Part shown: positions 1 to 10,323 of the stretch, in pieces
Position numbering within the stretch: position 1 is the first letter of the stretch
How the letters are laid out: every line of letters begins with the position of its first letter
Source: Synechococcales cyanobacterium GL140_1_metabat_312
Lineage (GTDB): Bacteria; Cyanobacteriota; Cyanobacteriia; Leptolyngbyales; Leptolyngbyaceae
Direction of reading: 5' to 3'
NCBI GenBank assembly: GCA_025351345.1
Contig: JANXWB010000086.1
Span: 19,264-83,263 of the forward strand
Length of the DNA stretch: 64,000 nucleotides
The notes under the pieces: generated by a model
What the model was told of the DNA's origin: nothing
What the model saw: the letters and a program-made list of their open reading frames with translations, nothing else
Database searches by the model: none
Position numbers and translations under genes: made by a program

Positions 1-137
1 CGGACCTCATCTACACTTTGAAGTCCGGCAAAATGGGGAACCGATCGATCCAGCTCCCTACCTTTAAGTACCGATCGAAGGACACGATCGAAGAACAATT
101 GAATGCCGATCGTCGCTCCCGGATTCTTGTAAAATAG
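1..137 (+). CDS. C-terminal fragment of a gene entering from outside the window
   Basis: One frame is open from the left edge to a TAG at 135-137, giving about 44 residues that begin DLIYTLKSGKMG and end SRILVK. The codon choice (many C/G third positions, two CGATCG sites) looks like the neighbouring coding DNA, and the stop falls 19 bases before cysK on the same strand. I do not recognise the product from this tail. An open frame of this length can also occur by chance, so this is tentative. Confidence 0.4.
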   Translation, partial: DLIYTLKSGKMGNRSIQLPTFKYRSKDTIEEQLNADRRSRILVK

Positions 138-156
138 TTATAAAGACAACCTTATA

Positions 157-1152
157 ATGTCGTCAAAAATCCCCATGTCTACCTCCGCCATCAAATCAGG
201 TTTCGTCGGTGCCGTGGGCAATACGCCCTTAATTCGGCTTAATAGTGTCAGTGATGAAACGGGCTGCGAAATTTTGGGAAAAGCAGAATTCCTCAATCCC
301 GGTGGTTCCGTCAAAGATCGGGCCGCACTCTACATCATCGAAGACGCAGAACGGAAGGGCTTACTGAAACCAGGGGGCACTGTTGTTGAAGGAACAGCAG
401 GCAACACAGGCATCGGCCTAGCTCATATTTGCAATGCGAAAGGCTACAAATGCCTGATTATCATTCCGGATACTCAATCCCAAGAGAAAATTGATTTACT
501 GCGAACTCTCGGGGCCGAAGTCCGCACGGTTCCCGCCGTTCCCTACAAAGACCCCAATAACTACGTTAAACTATCGGGCCGAGTCGCCGCCGAACTCGAC
601 AACGCCATCTGGGCTAACCAATTTGACAATCTAGCCAATCGCATTGCCCACTACGAAACCACTGGAGCTGAAATCTGGACCCAGACCGAGGGTAAGGTGG
701 ACGTCTGGACTACTTCGACAGGAACGGGCGGAACCTATGCGGGGGTTGCGCTTTATCTAAAGGAAAAGAATCCAAATGTGAAATGTATTCTCGCGGATCC
801 GATGGGGAGTGGTCTCTATAGCTATTTCAAAACGGGCGAAGTAAAAATGGAGGGATCCTCAATTACAGAGGGCATTGGCAACAGTCGAGTCACGGCTAAC
901 ATGATGGATGTCCCGGTAGATGATGCGCTGCAAATTGACGATCGGGAGGCAGTTCGGATGGTTTATCAGTTATTGGAAAAAGACGGGATTTTTGTGGGTG
1001 GATCTGTTGGGATTAATGTTGCAGCCGCCGTGAAAATTGCCCAAAAAATGGGACCGGGACATACGATCGTGACGGTGTTGTGCGATGGCGGCAGTCGGTA
1101 CCAATCTAAGCTGTTTAACCGGAAATGGTTAGCGGAAAAAGGGTTGTTATAA
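157..1152 (+). CDS. cysK: Cysteine synthase A (O-acetylserine sulfhydrylase)
   Basis: The product makes L-cysteine from O-acetylserine and sulfide in the cytoplasm with pyridoxal phosphate. Seen: 331 residues, normal for the family; the cofactor lysine in NPGGSVKDRAA (K53); the substrate loop EGTAGNTGIG (about 79-88); and the glycine-rich phosphate-binding stretch TSTGTGGTYAG near residue 190. It belongs to the cyanobacterial branch beginning GFVGAVGNTPLIRLNS. A second in-frame ATG at 175 (MSTSAIK) is a possible alternative start; neither has a strong ribosome-binding site. The gene converges with the next one: stop codons are only three bases apart, so the 3' ends must share or overlap termination signals. 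Confidence 0.93.
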   Translation: MSSKIPMSTSAIKSGFVGAVGNTPLIRLNSVSDETGCEILGKAEFLNPGGSVKDRAALYIIEDAERKGLLKPGGTVVEGTAGNTGIGLAHICNAKGYKCLIIIPDTQSQEKIDLLRTLGAEVRTVPAVPYKDPNNYVKLSGRVAAELDNAIWANQFDNLANRIAHYETTGAEIWTQTEGKVDVWTTSTGTGGTYAGVALYLKEKNPNVKCILADPMGSGLYSYFKTGEVKMEGSSITEGIGNSRVTANMMDVPVDDALQIDDREAVRMVYQLLEKDGIFVGGSVGINVAAAVKIAQKMGPGHTIVTVLCDGGSRYQSKLFNRKWLAEKGLL

Positions 1153-1155
1153 GGC

Positions 1156-2655
1156 TTAGGCTTCAGATTGGGCTTTTAGGGTGCGATCGTAGGTTCGTAA
1201 GATGGCCTGAATCGCGCCTTCATATTCTTGAGCAATGATGGGCACACCGGGTTGGGCACTGGGTTCTAGGAGGATGTCTCCGACGACTTCTAATGCCCTT
1301 TCGTTGATGGAGTCAATTAATAATTCAGGCATAGTCAGGTTGGCTTCAGCAATTTGTTTGAGGCGCTGGGCGGGGCTGGCATGACGGGCGATCGCGGTGA
1401 GGGCTTGGACTTCATAGTCTGGTAACAACGTCGCAAACTTAACCCAGGTTGCATCCAGGTTGGGTTCTTGGCTGAAATCTAGTTCAGCGGGCGCAGTGGA
1501 GTCTGAGGGTGAATTAGATGAGCCGTTGGATTTGCCGTTAGGAGATCTGCCATTAGCTTTGTTATTGACGACAACTGCATCCTGCCATGGGTCCAAACTC
1601 ACTAGATTAATCGCCTCGATGTTTTCTTTTTGAGTCCGAAGGGTAACGAGTTCAAGATCAAGGCTGTTCTTTTGGGTCCGCCGATCGAGAATCTGCGTTT
1701 CCAGGGTTTCGAGTTCACCGTGCAACGAGCTAATTTGGTCTTGGAGTTGGGTAATAGCGGTTTGCAATGATGCGGTTCCGGCGGTGACTTGATCTTGTAC
1801 AGGCTCGGCAGATTTAGCAAGGCGAGTGAGTTCCTGGCGATAAAGATCTAAGGACTGAACCTCAGCTTGCAGGGTTTCGAGTTCTTTTTTAATCGATTTA
1901 CGATCGGTTTCGAGTTGCGTTATCTCGTTCAGAATTTGAGTTTTATTCGCCTTTTGTTCCGCTACCTGAGCCATGATCTGATTGAGTTCAGTGGTGGTAT
2001 TGATGAGCTGAGCTTCGGCCCACTGTTGGGTGGAAAGGGTGGCGGAGAGCGATCGGGTCAGATCAGCTTCTTCCCGTTCCAGACTTGTTATTTGGGCTTC
2101 GGAATTTTTGATTAACGCTTCAGACGACTGAATTTCAGCCATGGTGCGTCGCGTCGATGGCTTAGAAAGATTCCAGCTTGGGGAAACGGGCTGACTTAGG
2201 TTAGTACTTAGAGTGCTGCTTGGATTACCACTTAGATTACCACTTAGATTATTTCTTGATTGCAACTGATGCATTTGGCCTTGCAATGCCCGCAATGTCG
2301 CGCTGACCCGATCGCGTTCTTGAGAAAGCTGAGTCAGATCGTTATAAGCGTCTGCCCGACGGTTTTGTAACGATCGAATGTGGCCGCGTATTTCCTCAAT
2401 CCGCCAGCCCAGTTCCTCATCATCCGAATCGGTGGGTTGACGGGAGGCGATGATGCAACCGATTTGGCTAGATAGAAAGGTTAGACTGCCGGATCCGATC
2501 GCCCCTAGAAGGCTGCCCTGACTCAATCCCAAGGTAATTCCAAAACTAACGCCAAAGGCAATAGAACTTAATGTGAATCGATTTCCAGTCATGGGCATAG
2601 GGTGCGATGGAGTAAGGCTGAGAAAAGGCGCAGAGATTTGTGTAATGTAACGCAT
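1156..2655 (-). CDS. Coiled-coil protein with TerB-C-like C-terminal domain
   Basis: The 499-residue product has three visible parts. Residues about 25-70 are hydrophobic and glycine-rich (FGVSFGITLGLSQGSLLGAIG) and could be membrane-associated. Residues about 80-350 are a long coiled coil with heptad leucines, interrupted near 135-165 by a Ser/Asn/Leu-rich linker containing NLSG copies. The last 100 residues (from LDATWVKFATLL, with LLIDSINERALEVVGD and a closing EYEGAIQAIL) look like the TerB-C domain of tellurite-resistance-type proteins. Function is unknown; such domains are often linked to membrane-stress systems. ATG at 2655 is used; MTGNRF further in is an alternative start. The TerB-C call is by eye. 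Confidence 0.65.
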   Translation of the reverse strand: MRYITQISAPFLSLTPSHPMPMTGNRFTLSSIAFGVSFGITLGLSQGSLLGAIGSGSLTFLSSQIGCIIASRQPTDSDDEELGWRIEEIRGHIRSLQNRRADAYNDLTQLSQERDRVSATLRALQGQMHQLQSRNNLSGNLSGNPSSTLSTNLSQPVSPSWNLSKPSTRRTMAEIQSSEALIKNSEAQITSLEREEADLTRSLSATLSTQQWAEAQLINTTTELNQIMAQVAEQKANKTQILNEITQLETDRKSIKKELETLQAEVQSLDLYRQELTRLAKSAEPVQDQVTAGTASLQTAITQLQDQISSLHGELETLETQILDRRTQKNSLDLELVTLRTQKENIEAINLVSLDPWQDAVVVNNKANGRSPNGKSNGSSNSPSDSTAPAELDFSQEPNLDATWVKFATLLPDYEVQALTAIARHASPAQRLKQIAEANLTMPELLIDSINERALEVVGDILLEPSAQPGVPIIAQEYEGAIQAILRTYDRTLKAQSEA

Positions 2656-2903
2656 CTTCTTGCAGTTGAAACGGATATTTAATAGTTCATGTGAACTACT
2701 GCAAGGCGGTTTTGCCCTTACTAGAGAATGGAGAATTTGTAAATGAGACTTCTTTCTGCAATATGGGGTATCCTCACATAGTCTTTACCAAAAATCTTAG
2801 GCTCTCCTCTTACTAGAGTTAATGACTAGAGCAATTGCTAGAGCTTTTCGATGAATGGTCTTGCCTCGTAACTGAACTTTTATTTATTTTCAGAATAGTT
2901 CCC

Positions 2904-3707
2904 ATGAAATCAACCACCTCAGCCCTGTCAGCCCCGTTTGTCCTCAAAGTCATTGGCTATACCTTATTGGTATCCACGATTATTATTTACCTGACATTTT
3001 TGATTCCGCTGCAATGGCAGGACGATCAGTGGGTCTTTACTACCGTGCCTCAATTGTTCGATCGGGGAATGATGCCGCTGATTGGATTAGGCTTCATTTA
3101 CATGTCCAGTTTCTTGGAAACCGGATCTCTTCGAGCGGAAGGACGTAATCCATTTTTGACGGGGCGCTTTTTTGCCATTGTGCTTTCGGGACTGTTGGGG
3201 TTGGGATTTCTGATTGCAGGTCCGGCGTACTTTGTTAAGAGCACACAGCTTGAAACTACAGGAATCGATCGTCTGGCCCAACAGGCAAAACAACAAGAGC
3301 AACAGATTTCCGCTCAAGTCCAACAGCGTTTAATGCAGTTGCAAGAACAAGTCAAAGATAAGACAAAGCTAGAAGCAGAGTTAAAACAAATCAGCGATGT
3401 GATCGCAAGTGGTCAGATGAATGGGAAGAAAATTGAAGGAAAAGAACTAGAGTTTCTCCAAAAATCTCAGAAAGATCTTCAAAAATTAAAGGATGACCCC
3501 AACTACTTACAGGTCATGGCCAAAGATGCCACGGACCAAGAGTTGCAAAAGCTCCGCGAAAGCGCAAAGAAGACTGAAGATGGTGCGCGTGGTGAAGCGA
3601 CGAAGGCTCGCCTAAGAACTGGTTTGGGCAGTTTGCTGTACGCGATCGCATTCAGTTTGATCTCCTGGTTGGGATTGGCTGAAATGGGTGTCTTTAGTAG
3701 ACGATAA
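2904..3707 (+). CDS. HpsJ-like membrane protein
   Basis: The frame can be extended upstream to a TTG at 2835, but ATG 2904 (MKSTTSALSAPF) gives a natural N-terminus just before the first membrane helix. The 267-residue protein has two or three N-terminal helices (about 10-30, 50-70, 90-112), a Gln/Lys-rich coiled coil (about 125-230) and a final hydrophobic helix. The pattern VIGYTLL, then a W, then DRGMMPLIGLGF, is typical of the cyanobacterial HpsJ family, named for the hormogonium polysaccharide secretion locus of Nostoc; the assignment is by resemblance. The downstream glycosyltransferase, on the same strand after a terminator, fits an extracellular polysaccharide role but is not in the same transcript. 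Confidence 0.6.
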   Translation: MKSTTSALSAPFVLKVIGYTLLVSTIIIYLTFLIPLQWQDDQWVFTTVPQLFDRGMMPLIGLGFIYMSSFLETGSLRAEGRNPFLTGRFFAIVLSGLLGLGFLIAGPAYFVKSTQLETTGIDRLAQQAKQQEQQISAQVQQRLMQLQEQVKDKTKLEAELKQISDVIASGQMNGKKIEGKELEFLQKSQKDLQKLKDDPNYLQVMAKDATDQELQKLRESAKKTEDGARGEATKARLRTGLGSLLYAIAFSLISWLGLAEMGVFSRR

Positions 3708-3790
3708 GAATAAGCGATCGGCTCGTCAGATCTATGACGGAACTAAAGGTTGATCGATCGGCTTTTAATTTGATCGATTTGAAGAAATAA

Positions 3791-3833
3791 GTCTAGATTA
3801 GGGAACTATAAACCCTAGCTAGACTCTTTTTTT
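3791..3833 (+). terminator. Rho-independent terminator after the HpsJ-like gene
   Basis: The arms GTCTAG and CTAGAC, with inner TTAGGG and CCCTA, form a stem, followed directly by a run of T residues (about 3826-3833). It lies about 85 bases after the stop codon. Confidence 0.7.
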
Positions 3834-3869
3834 GATCATTTTTCCTGCACTCTTTTAACCCTAAATTCT

Positions 3870-4823
3870 ATGAGTTTAAATTTTATGAGTTTCTCAATCT
3901 ATATCCTTACTTTTAATGAAGAACTCGACATTGCACCCTGTATTGAATCAGTGATTCACTCTGCTCGCCGATCAGAAATTAATACGAACACTTTGGATAT
4001 TGTAGTGATTGATTCATTGAGCAGCGATCGGACCTGTGAAATAGCCGATCGATATAGTTTAAATTATCCCGTACGGGTGATTCCCCACAAATTTGAAAGC
4101 CACGGGTTACAACGCACTTGGATGATTCGCGAAGTAGAAACCCGCTATGAATGGGCCTACATTTTAGAAGCCGATGAACGAATGACTCCGGAGTTATTTC
4201 GTGAATGTTGCAAGACGGTAGCCAATCCTGAACATGGCGGATACTTTGCAGCAGAACGCGTGATGTTTATGGGAACCTGGATTAAACACAGCACGCAATA
4301 TCCGCGTTATCAAATGCGGCTTTTTGATAAGCAAAAGGTTTGGTTTAGTGACTATGGTCATACTGAACGCGAAGAATGCGAATGTACGACAGGTTATCTT
4401 AAATCAACCTACCCACACTTTACCCAAGGCAAAGGCTTTGAGCGGTGGTTTGATAAGCACAATACTTACTCTACTAATGAAGCGAAAGAGACAGTAAACC
4501 AATTACAAAATGGTCGAGTGAATTGGCGTGATTTAGTATTTGGGAAAAGCGAAATCGATCGTCGCCATGCCTTAAAAGATTTATCCCAACGTGTTCCATT
4601 TCGACCTATGTTGCGTTGGTTCTATATGTATTTTGTGTTGGGCGGTATTCGGGATGGTCGGGCAGGATTTGCCTGGTGTACGTTGCAAGCATTTTATGAA
4701 TATATGATCGTCTTGAAAGCTTGGGAAATTGAGAATCTTCCGGTACCGACATTGGATGATACCTTAGCGGCATTAGAACAGTCATTAAATCAGCCTGCGA
4801 TCGAAACTCGGAATAGATATTAA
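3870..4823 (+). CDS. Glycosyltransferase, family 2
   Basis: The product is a 317-residue inverting GT-A transferase that moves a sugar from a nucleotide-sugar to an unknown acceptor. Seen: the N-terminal beta-strand/loop SIYILTFNEELDIAPCIES, the nucleotide-binding DSLSSDRT, and the acidic metal-binding stretch LEADERM near residue 95. The C-terminal third is amphipathic and aromatic (WFYMYFVLGGIRDG), so it may sit at the membrane, as in WaaE/KdtX-like or polysaccharide-assembly transferases. An in-frame ATG at 3885 (MSFSIYIL) is an equally good start. It stands alone between a terminator and a palindromic repeat. Confidence 0.8.
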   Translation: MSLNFMSFSIYILTFNEELDIAPCIESVIHSARRSEINTNTLDIVVIDSLSSDRTCEIADRYSLNYPVRVIPHKFESHGLQRTWMIREVETRYEWAYILEADERMTPELFRECCKTVANPEHGGYFAAERVMFMGTWIKHSTQYPRYQMRLFDKQKVWFSDYGHTEREECECTTGYLKSTYPHFTQGKGFERWFDKHNTYSTNEAKETVNQLQNGRVNWRDLVFGKSEIDRRHALKDLSQRVPFRPMLRWFYMYFVLGGIRDGRAGFAWCTLQAFYEYMIVLKAWEIENLPVPTLDDTLAALEQSLNQPAIETRNRY

Positions 4824-4849
4824 AATTTGGTGAAATCATTTAATTATTT

Positions 4850-4965
4850 CGTTGGGTTTGGGGCACGGCAAGCTATTCCCCGTACGGTATCTTGAACTCG
4901 GATCTCTACGGTATCTTGAACCCGGATCCGTAGGGACATGGCCTGCCGTGTCCTAAAACCCAACG
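4850..4965. repeat. Palindromic interspersed repeat (MITE-like), 116 bp
   Basis: Inverted arms 4850-4873 (starting CGTTGGGTTT, ending CGGCAAGC) and 4941-4965 (complement starting CGTTGGGTTTT, ending CGGCAGGC) match over about 24 bases with a few differences. Between them are two 24-bp tandem units, 4883-4906 and 4907-4930, each starting TACGGTATCTTGAAC. This resembles the short palindromic elements with GTAGGGACACGGCA-type cores seen in many cyanobacterial genomes. It carries no reading frame of its own. No clear target-site duplication is visible. Confidence 0.7.
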
Positions 4966-5101
4966 AGAAGATTTAGAGTATTCAGCTTAACGATTAAAAG
5001 CCGATCGTATTAAATCCTAGTTCCTTAAAGAATTACATGAATTAGTTTTCAGTCCGTTAAACCTGACTTTGGTTATTAGGCTAGGATTTTAATCTCAGAA
5101 A

Positions 5102-5653
5102 CTAAACCGTTACGATCGTCACCGTAAATTTCTTATTTTTCACAACTTCTTTAGTCGTCACTTTTACGCCAGGACCAAAGAATTTTGTCATTTGTTCTTC
5201 CTTTGCTTGCCACATTTCATTCGGGATTTCCAACGACCCAAAGGTCAAAATTAAGGCATAGTTATCGTCGATTGCCGCTTCTTCCAAACTAAGCAAGGTG
5301 GGATGTTGGTTGTCTTCTTCAGACTCTAAACCCAGTTTCTCTAGCACAGGTTCCAAATGAACCGACATGCCGTACTGATATCGAGTCACATCTAAAATAA
5401 TTTGATTTTGCGTTTCCGTGGCTTTACTGCGAACAGCTTCCACCTCAGGGGCCGGAACCACGATCGGGACGGGTGGCAATTCAGTGCCCTTCAACCCCAA
5501 CCCCACCACACTCATAGGCACACCAATCAGTAATGCCACGGTGGAGGGAATAGTCGTATTTTTTAGGGCATAGCAGCCCCCGACAAAGGCGATCGTTACG
5601 CCGATGGATAAAAATACGACCGCCCAACGAATTTTACGAATAAAGCTAAGCAT
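5102..5653 (-). CDS. DUF2854 membrane protein
   Basis: The product is a conserved protein of cyanobacteria and plastids, function unknown. From ATG 5653 (MLSFIRKIRW) it has 183 residues: two hydrophobic helices (about 9-30 and 35-55), the family hallmark GLGLKGTELPPVP just after them, then a soluble domain containing VTRYQYGMSVHLEPVLEKLGL and ending in a beta-rich tail. The frame runs back to a TTG at 5734, but family members usually begin right at the first helix, so the ATG is preferred. It lies downstream of gap1 on the same strand with about 155 bases between. Confidence 0.8.
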   Translation of the reverse strand: MLSFIRKIRWAVVFLSIGVTIAFVGGCYALKNTTIPSTVALLIGVPMSVVGLGLKGTELPPVPIVVPAPEVEAVRSKATETQNQIILDVTRYQYGMSVHLEPVLEKLGLESEEDNQHPTLLSLEEAAIDDNYALILTFGSLEIPNEMWQAKEEQMTKFFGPGVKVTTKEVVKNKKFTVTIVTV

Positions 5654-5808
5654 GGGGTGCAGGAGAAAAAGACCTCCCAAATTATCCAATATTCTCGTAA
5701 TTTTATCTGGAATCTTACTCAGATCAATTCCCAACCGCGAGAAAACTCATCCCAGCGATCGGGCCTAAATCTTTTCCAAACCCGATCTACGCCGTACCTA
5801 CACTTTAA

Positions 5809-7368
<1,560 letters not shown>

Positions 7369-9090
7369 ATGAACGCGCAAACTTTGTTGAAAAAACTGAA
7401 AGCTTCTCCTTTGCTCCTACCCATCGGTGGGATCGTTGCGCTCATTGCTGTCGGCAGCATCGCATTCTGGGCACTCACCCGATCGAATTTTGCACCGGGC
7501 ACGCTCCCGACTGGATCAAATGTGATTCCCGAGGATGCCTTGATGGTGGTATCTACAACCACAGAACCGGAACAGTGGAAGCAATTGCGTTCATTTGGGA
7601 CTCAGAAAAGTCAGGAATTTTTAGATCAAAACATTGCCCAAGCGCGCGATCGTTTTTTGTTTGATAATGGCTTAGATTATCAACGCGATATTCAGCCTTG
7701 GGTCGGCGGTGAAGCGAGTTTTGCCTTGCTTTCTCCCCAAGCTGAAACCGAGCCTCCGGCAGACGGATCATCTGTTCGTCCCGCTAATTCTCAGCCTGCA
7801 CTGTTGATTTTGCCGATTCAGGATGGCCCAAAGGCGAAGGAAGTCTTAGGTAAATCTCGCGACGGGCAACAATGGACTAAACGAACCTATAAGAATGTAG
7901 AAATCCAGGAGGGCCAAGTTGGGAAGGCGAATAAATCCCTAGCGATCGCAGTCCTAGATGGGAAATTGGTTGTGGTTGCGAATAGTCCAAAAGCCATCGA
8001 ACAGGCCATCGAAACTTATAAAGGCAGCAAAGCGATCGCCACTTTACCGGGGTACAGCCATGCCCTTGGCCAAATTCAAACTGGACCCAGCTTTTCAACT
8101 ATTTATCTGAATTTGCCAGCAATGGCCCAACAGGGTGGACGGCTGATGCGGCCCAATCCAAAAAAAGAAACGCTAACCCAAGGCTGGGTCATGACCACCA
8201 CGCTGCAAAATGATGGCATTCAGTTCAAGAGTATCCTGTGGCTCAAGCCCGATAGTCAAATCAAATTTTCCACGGACAATAATGCCAAAACCATGGCGGC
8301 TCGGCTTCCGGCAGATTCGGTCATGACTTTAGCGGGTGGAAGCTTTAAACAATTCTGGACCGATTACAGCCGGGACTACGCCACAAATTCAATTAAACTT
8401 TTAGACCCGAACAGCTTTAAACAGGAAATCCGGGGCGCAATTGGGATGGATTTGGAGCAGGACTTCGCAAATTGGATGGATGGTGAGTTTTCTTTAGCCC
8501 TACTTCCCGTGCCGTCGGGGAGTTCACCGCTTAATCCAGTGGGTGTCACCATGATGGTGCAGGCTAGCGATCGGCGGGCGGCGGAAAAAGCGTTGACCCA
8601 GCTTGATGAAACGATGGCCCGTAAATATAATTTTAAAATCGAACCCAACAAAGTCGCGAATCAAGATGTTGTTCTGTGGAAAATGTCCAATGGCGAAATC
8701 AGTGTCACGCGAGGCTGGTTGGACAATAATATTGCGTTTCTGACCTTAGGCGGCCCTGTTGCGACAACATTTTTACCGCGTCCGGCCAATCCTTTGAACA
8801 ATCAACCGATGTTCAAACAGGTCATAGATGCAAAGGCGGCGAAAAGTGGGGAGATTTTTATTGATCTTGAAAAGGCCGCAACCTATAAAGATCTGCCATT
8901 ATTACGATCGCCCTTAAGTAATTTACTCTGGATTGAAGCCATTCGATCGATCGGTATTACCACGGCCAACACCAGCGATCGGACCATTCGTTACGATGCC
9001 ACTGTGCTATTAAAAAAAGGCGAACCCCCCGCCGTTCTGCCTAGCCCCACAGCCTCAGTCATCCCAACACCGACGACGACGAAAAAATGA
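7369..9090 (+). CDS. DUF3352 protein, membrane-anchored
   Basis: The 573-residue product is a conserved cyanobacterial protein of unknown role. One N-terminal membrane helix (about 18-38, PIGGIVALIAVGSIAFWAL) precedes a large domain that starts at residue 52 with VIPEDALMVVSTTTEPEQW, the usual opening of DUF3352. The family has two similar halves; SVMTLAGGSFKQFW near residue 320 marks the second. The C-terminus is Pro/Thr-rich. The topology suggests the bulk lies in the periplasm or thylakoid lumen. The start is the second of two closely spaced ATGs; the first, at 7353, is followed at once by a TAA. Confidence 0.8.
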   Translation: MNAQTLLKKLKASPLLLPIGGIVALIAVGSIAFWALTRSNFAPGTLPTGSNVIPEDALMVVSTTTEPEQWKQLRSFGTQKSQEFLDQNIAQARDRFLFDNGLDYQRDIQPWVGGEASFALLSPQAETEPPADGSSVRPANSQPALLILPIQDGPKAKEVLGKSRDGQQWTKRTYKNVEIQEGQVGKANKSLAIAVLDGKLVVVANSPKAIEQAIETYKGSKAIATLPGYSHALGQIQTGPSFSTIYLNLPAMAQQGGRLMRPNPKKETLTQGWVMTTTLQNDGIQFKSILWLKPDSQIKFSTDNNAKTMAARLPADSVMTLAGGSFKQFWTDYSRDYATNSIKLLDPNSFKQEIRGAIGMDLEQDFANWMDGEFSLALLPVPSGSSPLNPVGVTMMVQASDRRAAEKALTQLDETMARKYNFKIEPNKVANQDVVLWKMSNGEISVTRGWLDNNIAFLTLGGPVATTFLPRPANPLNNQPMFKQVIDAKAAKSGEIFIDLEKAATYKDLPLLRSPLSNLLWIEAIRSIGITTANTSDRTIRYDATVLLKKGEPPAVLPSPTASVIPTPTTTKK

Positions 9091-9183
9091 TGCGATGTAA
9101 TAGGTCTTCGACTTCTATCCTCATTATTAAGGGGGATCTGGGAGTTTTTAATTCCTACATAATCGCTCTTAATATCTATATGA

Positions 9184-9210
9184 CCTATACAACGACACTA
9201 GATGTATAGG
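9184..9210. repeat. Small perfect inverted repeat between convergent genes
   Basis: CCTATACA (9184-9191) and TGTATAGG (9203-9210) can form an 8-bp stem with an 11-base loop between the ends of the DUF3352 gene and the ureohydrolase gene. No T-run follows on either strand, so a role as terminator is uncertain. Confidence 0.4.
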
Positions 9211-9246
9211 GCTACTATGGAAAGATCTAGGAAAACCAAAAATTTC

Positions 9247-10284
9247 CTATTTCCAGGACTTATCCATCAAATTTGCCAGCTTATAAACAACTCTCGCACC
9301 CACATTTCCATCCCATTCCGCATTCCCTACTTCACACAGATCGTATCCAATAATTTTGCGCCCACTTTTCACCAATTCCCGAAACAAACAATAGGTTTGC
9401 TCTAGCTCTAATCCACCGGGGACAGGGGTTCCAGTATTAGGACAAAGTTTCGGATCAAGGCCATCTATGTCAAAACTAATATGAACATTTTGGGGCAATG
9501 GTGCAATAATTTCACGACAAATTTCAATCCAAGATTTACCTGAATACAATTGTTGCTGAATCGCTGAATCATAATGAGCAATGACCCGATCGTTACTGCC
9601 ATTGATTAAATTCACCTCATCTTGGCAAATATCCCGCAGTCCGACTTGAACCAGTTTGGTGATTTGAGGAATTTCTAAGGCATTGAACATAATGGACGCA
9701 TGAGAATACTTGAATCCTTCGTATCCATTTCGTAAATCAGCATGAGCATCAATATGTAAAATGCCAAAATCATCATACTGTTCAGCCAACGCTCGAAAAC
9801 ACCCTAACGGGGCACTGTGATCGCCGCCGATGACTGCCACTCGTTTACCTAATTGCAAGGCTGCACGAGTACAGTTGTATAACCAAATATTTACGCTTTC
9901 ACAAACTTGATTGATATCCGCTAAAACCTGAGTTAAATCAGGCCATTCACTTAGCGTTCTTCCCAGTTCTAATCGTTCAATAACTTGCGCCGCTTGCGAT
10001 CGGTAATAAACATTTTTATCTAGAATATCTTGGGGAATTTCCGCCATAAAAATGCCTTGCTTCCAGCCCTCCGAATTGTCAAAATCAAACAGATCCAATT
10101 GAGGAGAGGCCGCTAAAATCTGAGATGGACCTTGAGCTGTTCCGGCTCGATAGGACACCGTGACCTCCCAAGGCACTCCAAACACAATTAGATTTGCAGA
10201 ATCATAATCAAATGGCAATCCATAGAGGTTTCCATTCACTTGCCCAATGCCGTTGGGGTCGTAATTATTTAATTGACTTGTCAT
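9247..10284 (-). CDS. speB: Ureohydrolase: agmatinase or related guanidino hydrolase
   Basis: This is a 345-residue arginase/agmatinase-fold metalloenzyme. All the dinuclear-metal ligands are visible: GGDHS (H156), DAHAD (D179, H181, D183) and SFDIDGLDP (D272, D274). The next gene on the same strand is spermidine synthase (40 bases away), which favours agmatinase, giving putrescine and urea for polyamine synthesis. However, some cyanobacterial proteins of this family first called agmatinase, such as Synechocystis Sll1077, are guanidine hydrolases that depend on nickel chaperones. No such chaperone genes or guanidine riboswitch are seen here, so the symbol is provisional. Confidence 0.75.
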   Translation of the reverse strand: MTSQLNNYDPNGIGQVNGNLYGLPFDYDSANLIVFGVPWEVTVSYRAGTAQGPSQILAASPQLDLFDFDNSEGWKQGIFMAEIPQDILDKNVYYRSQAAQVIERLELGRTLSEWPDLTQVLADINQVCESVNIWLYNCTRAALQLGKRVAVIGGDHSAPLGCFRALAEQYDDFGILHIDAHADLRNGYEGFKYSHASIMFNALEIPQITKLVQVGLRDICQDEVNLINGSNDRVIAHYDSAIQQQLYSGKSWIEICREIIAPLPQNVHISFDIDGLDPKLCPNTGTPVPGGLELEQTYCLFRELVKSGRKIIGYDLCEVGNAEWDGNVGARVVYKLANLMDKSWK

Positions 10285-10323
10285 AAAACCTCTATGAATA
10301 GATTTAATTATTCCTAATTATCT

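Noticed and set aside
2200..2265. Repeats coding NLSG units as a separate repeat element
   Set aside because: They are a short low-complexity linker inside the coiled-coil gene.
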